From positions 1 through 14,396 of the forward strand of contig JANOWJ010000047.1 of NCBI GenBank assembly GCA_031417835.1: 14,396 nucleotides of DNA, in the 5' to 3' direction. Each line of letters opens with the position of its first letter. The first letter of the stretch is position 1. The position numbers were made by a program, and so were the translations under genes. The notes under the pieces are model-generated. The model had not been told where the DNA came from and did no database searches. It was given only the letters and a program-made list of their open reading frames with translations. The stretch comes from JADJLQ01 sp031417835 (lineage in GTDB: Bacteria; Bacteroidota; Bacteroidia; Chitinophagales; Saprospiraceae). Positions 14,189-14,396 of this stretch are shown here, piece by piece.

Positions 14189-14396
14189 AATCTGGATTTT
14201 GGTGAAGGAAAGATAATGCTAAATAGCACTGAAATTTTAGCCTTCGAAAAGTGCCATTTAACCCGGAAAGTTCATTAGAACACATAGATGCTAAGGAGAT
14301 ATTGTAATGAAAGGCGAATTCATGGTATCGATACTGTCCCAAAGTTTGGTTATCCAGCTCCTGCGTTTCATGTGGACGCTCATTTTCAAAACATGA

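Noticed and set aside
1..14396. CRISPR array, tRNA or rRNA genes, phage or known defence genes.
   Set aside because: I found no regularly spaced repeats, no cloverleaf-like or rRNA-like sequence, and no recognisable phage or defence proteins. The AAA gene has a TPR/VCP-like layout and no effector partner such as a nuclease.
14368..14396. TCATGT...ACATGA inverted repeat at the right end as the terminus of a second mobile element.
   Set aside because: Only 6 bp match, no transposase coding sequence is attached, and the sequence beyond is not available.

Overview
The window looks like a piece of a Bacteroidota chromosome, plausibly from a Saprospiria- or Sphingobacteriia-like lineage (the lineage is inference). 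The supporting signs are moderate to low GC, start codons mostly without a Shine-Dalgarno sequence, several -7 boxes of the Bacteroidota type TAnnTTTG, lipoprotein and periplasmic signal peptides, and a gene set typical of that phylum: a formylglycine sulfatase, a DUF1080/3-keto-disaccharide hydrolase, a secreted Tricorn-like protease, an EGF-domain lipoprotein and many TPR proteins.

Layout. Bases 1-1277 are a complete insertion sequence of the ISKra4 family with perfect 22-bp terminal inverted repeats. Its transposase is split into two frames joined at an A_AAA_AAG slippery heptamer. Base 1 of the window is base 1 of the element, so the left flank is not visible. Bases 1329-3110 (+) encode an exported sulfatase and 3176-3724 (+) a DJ-1/PfpI protein. 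Convergent to these is a four-gene minus-strand run, 8435 down to 3774: TPR-AAA ATPase, TPR integral membrane protein, aldo/keto reductase, and argC. The first two are 31 bp apart and look like a functional pair. argC also has its own promoter-like sequence. A divergent intergenic region with a palindrome (8436-8562) separates the ATPase from an EGF-type lipoprotein (8563-9156, +). The rest is on the minus strand: a small beta-domain/TPR protein (9212-9820), a secreted DUF1080 hydrolase (9955-10737) and a 1100-residue Tricorn-type periplasmic protease (10886-14188). The last 208 bases hold no convincing gene. No intergenic stretch exceeds 300 bases.

How the genes fit together. The sulfatase and the DUF1080 protein suggest breakdown of sulfated or modified sugars, and the Tricorn homologue suggests periplasmic peptide processing. 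None is set in a classical SusC/SusD locus. The best candidate for something uncharacterised is the TPR-AAA/TPR-membrane pair. I see no CRISPR array, tRNA, rRNA or recognised defence cassette. The window reads as ordinary chromosome with one mobile element.
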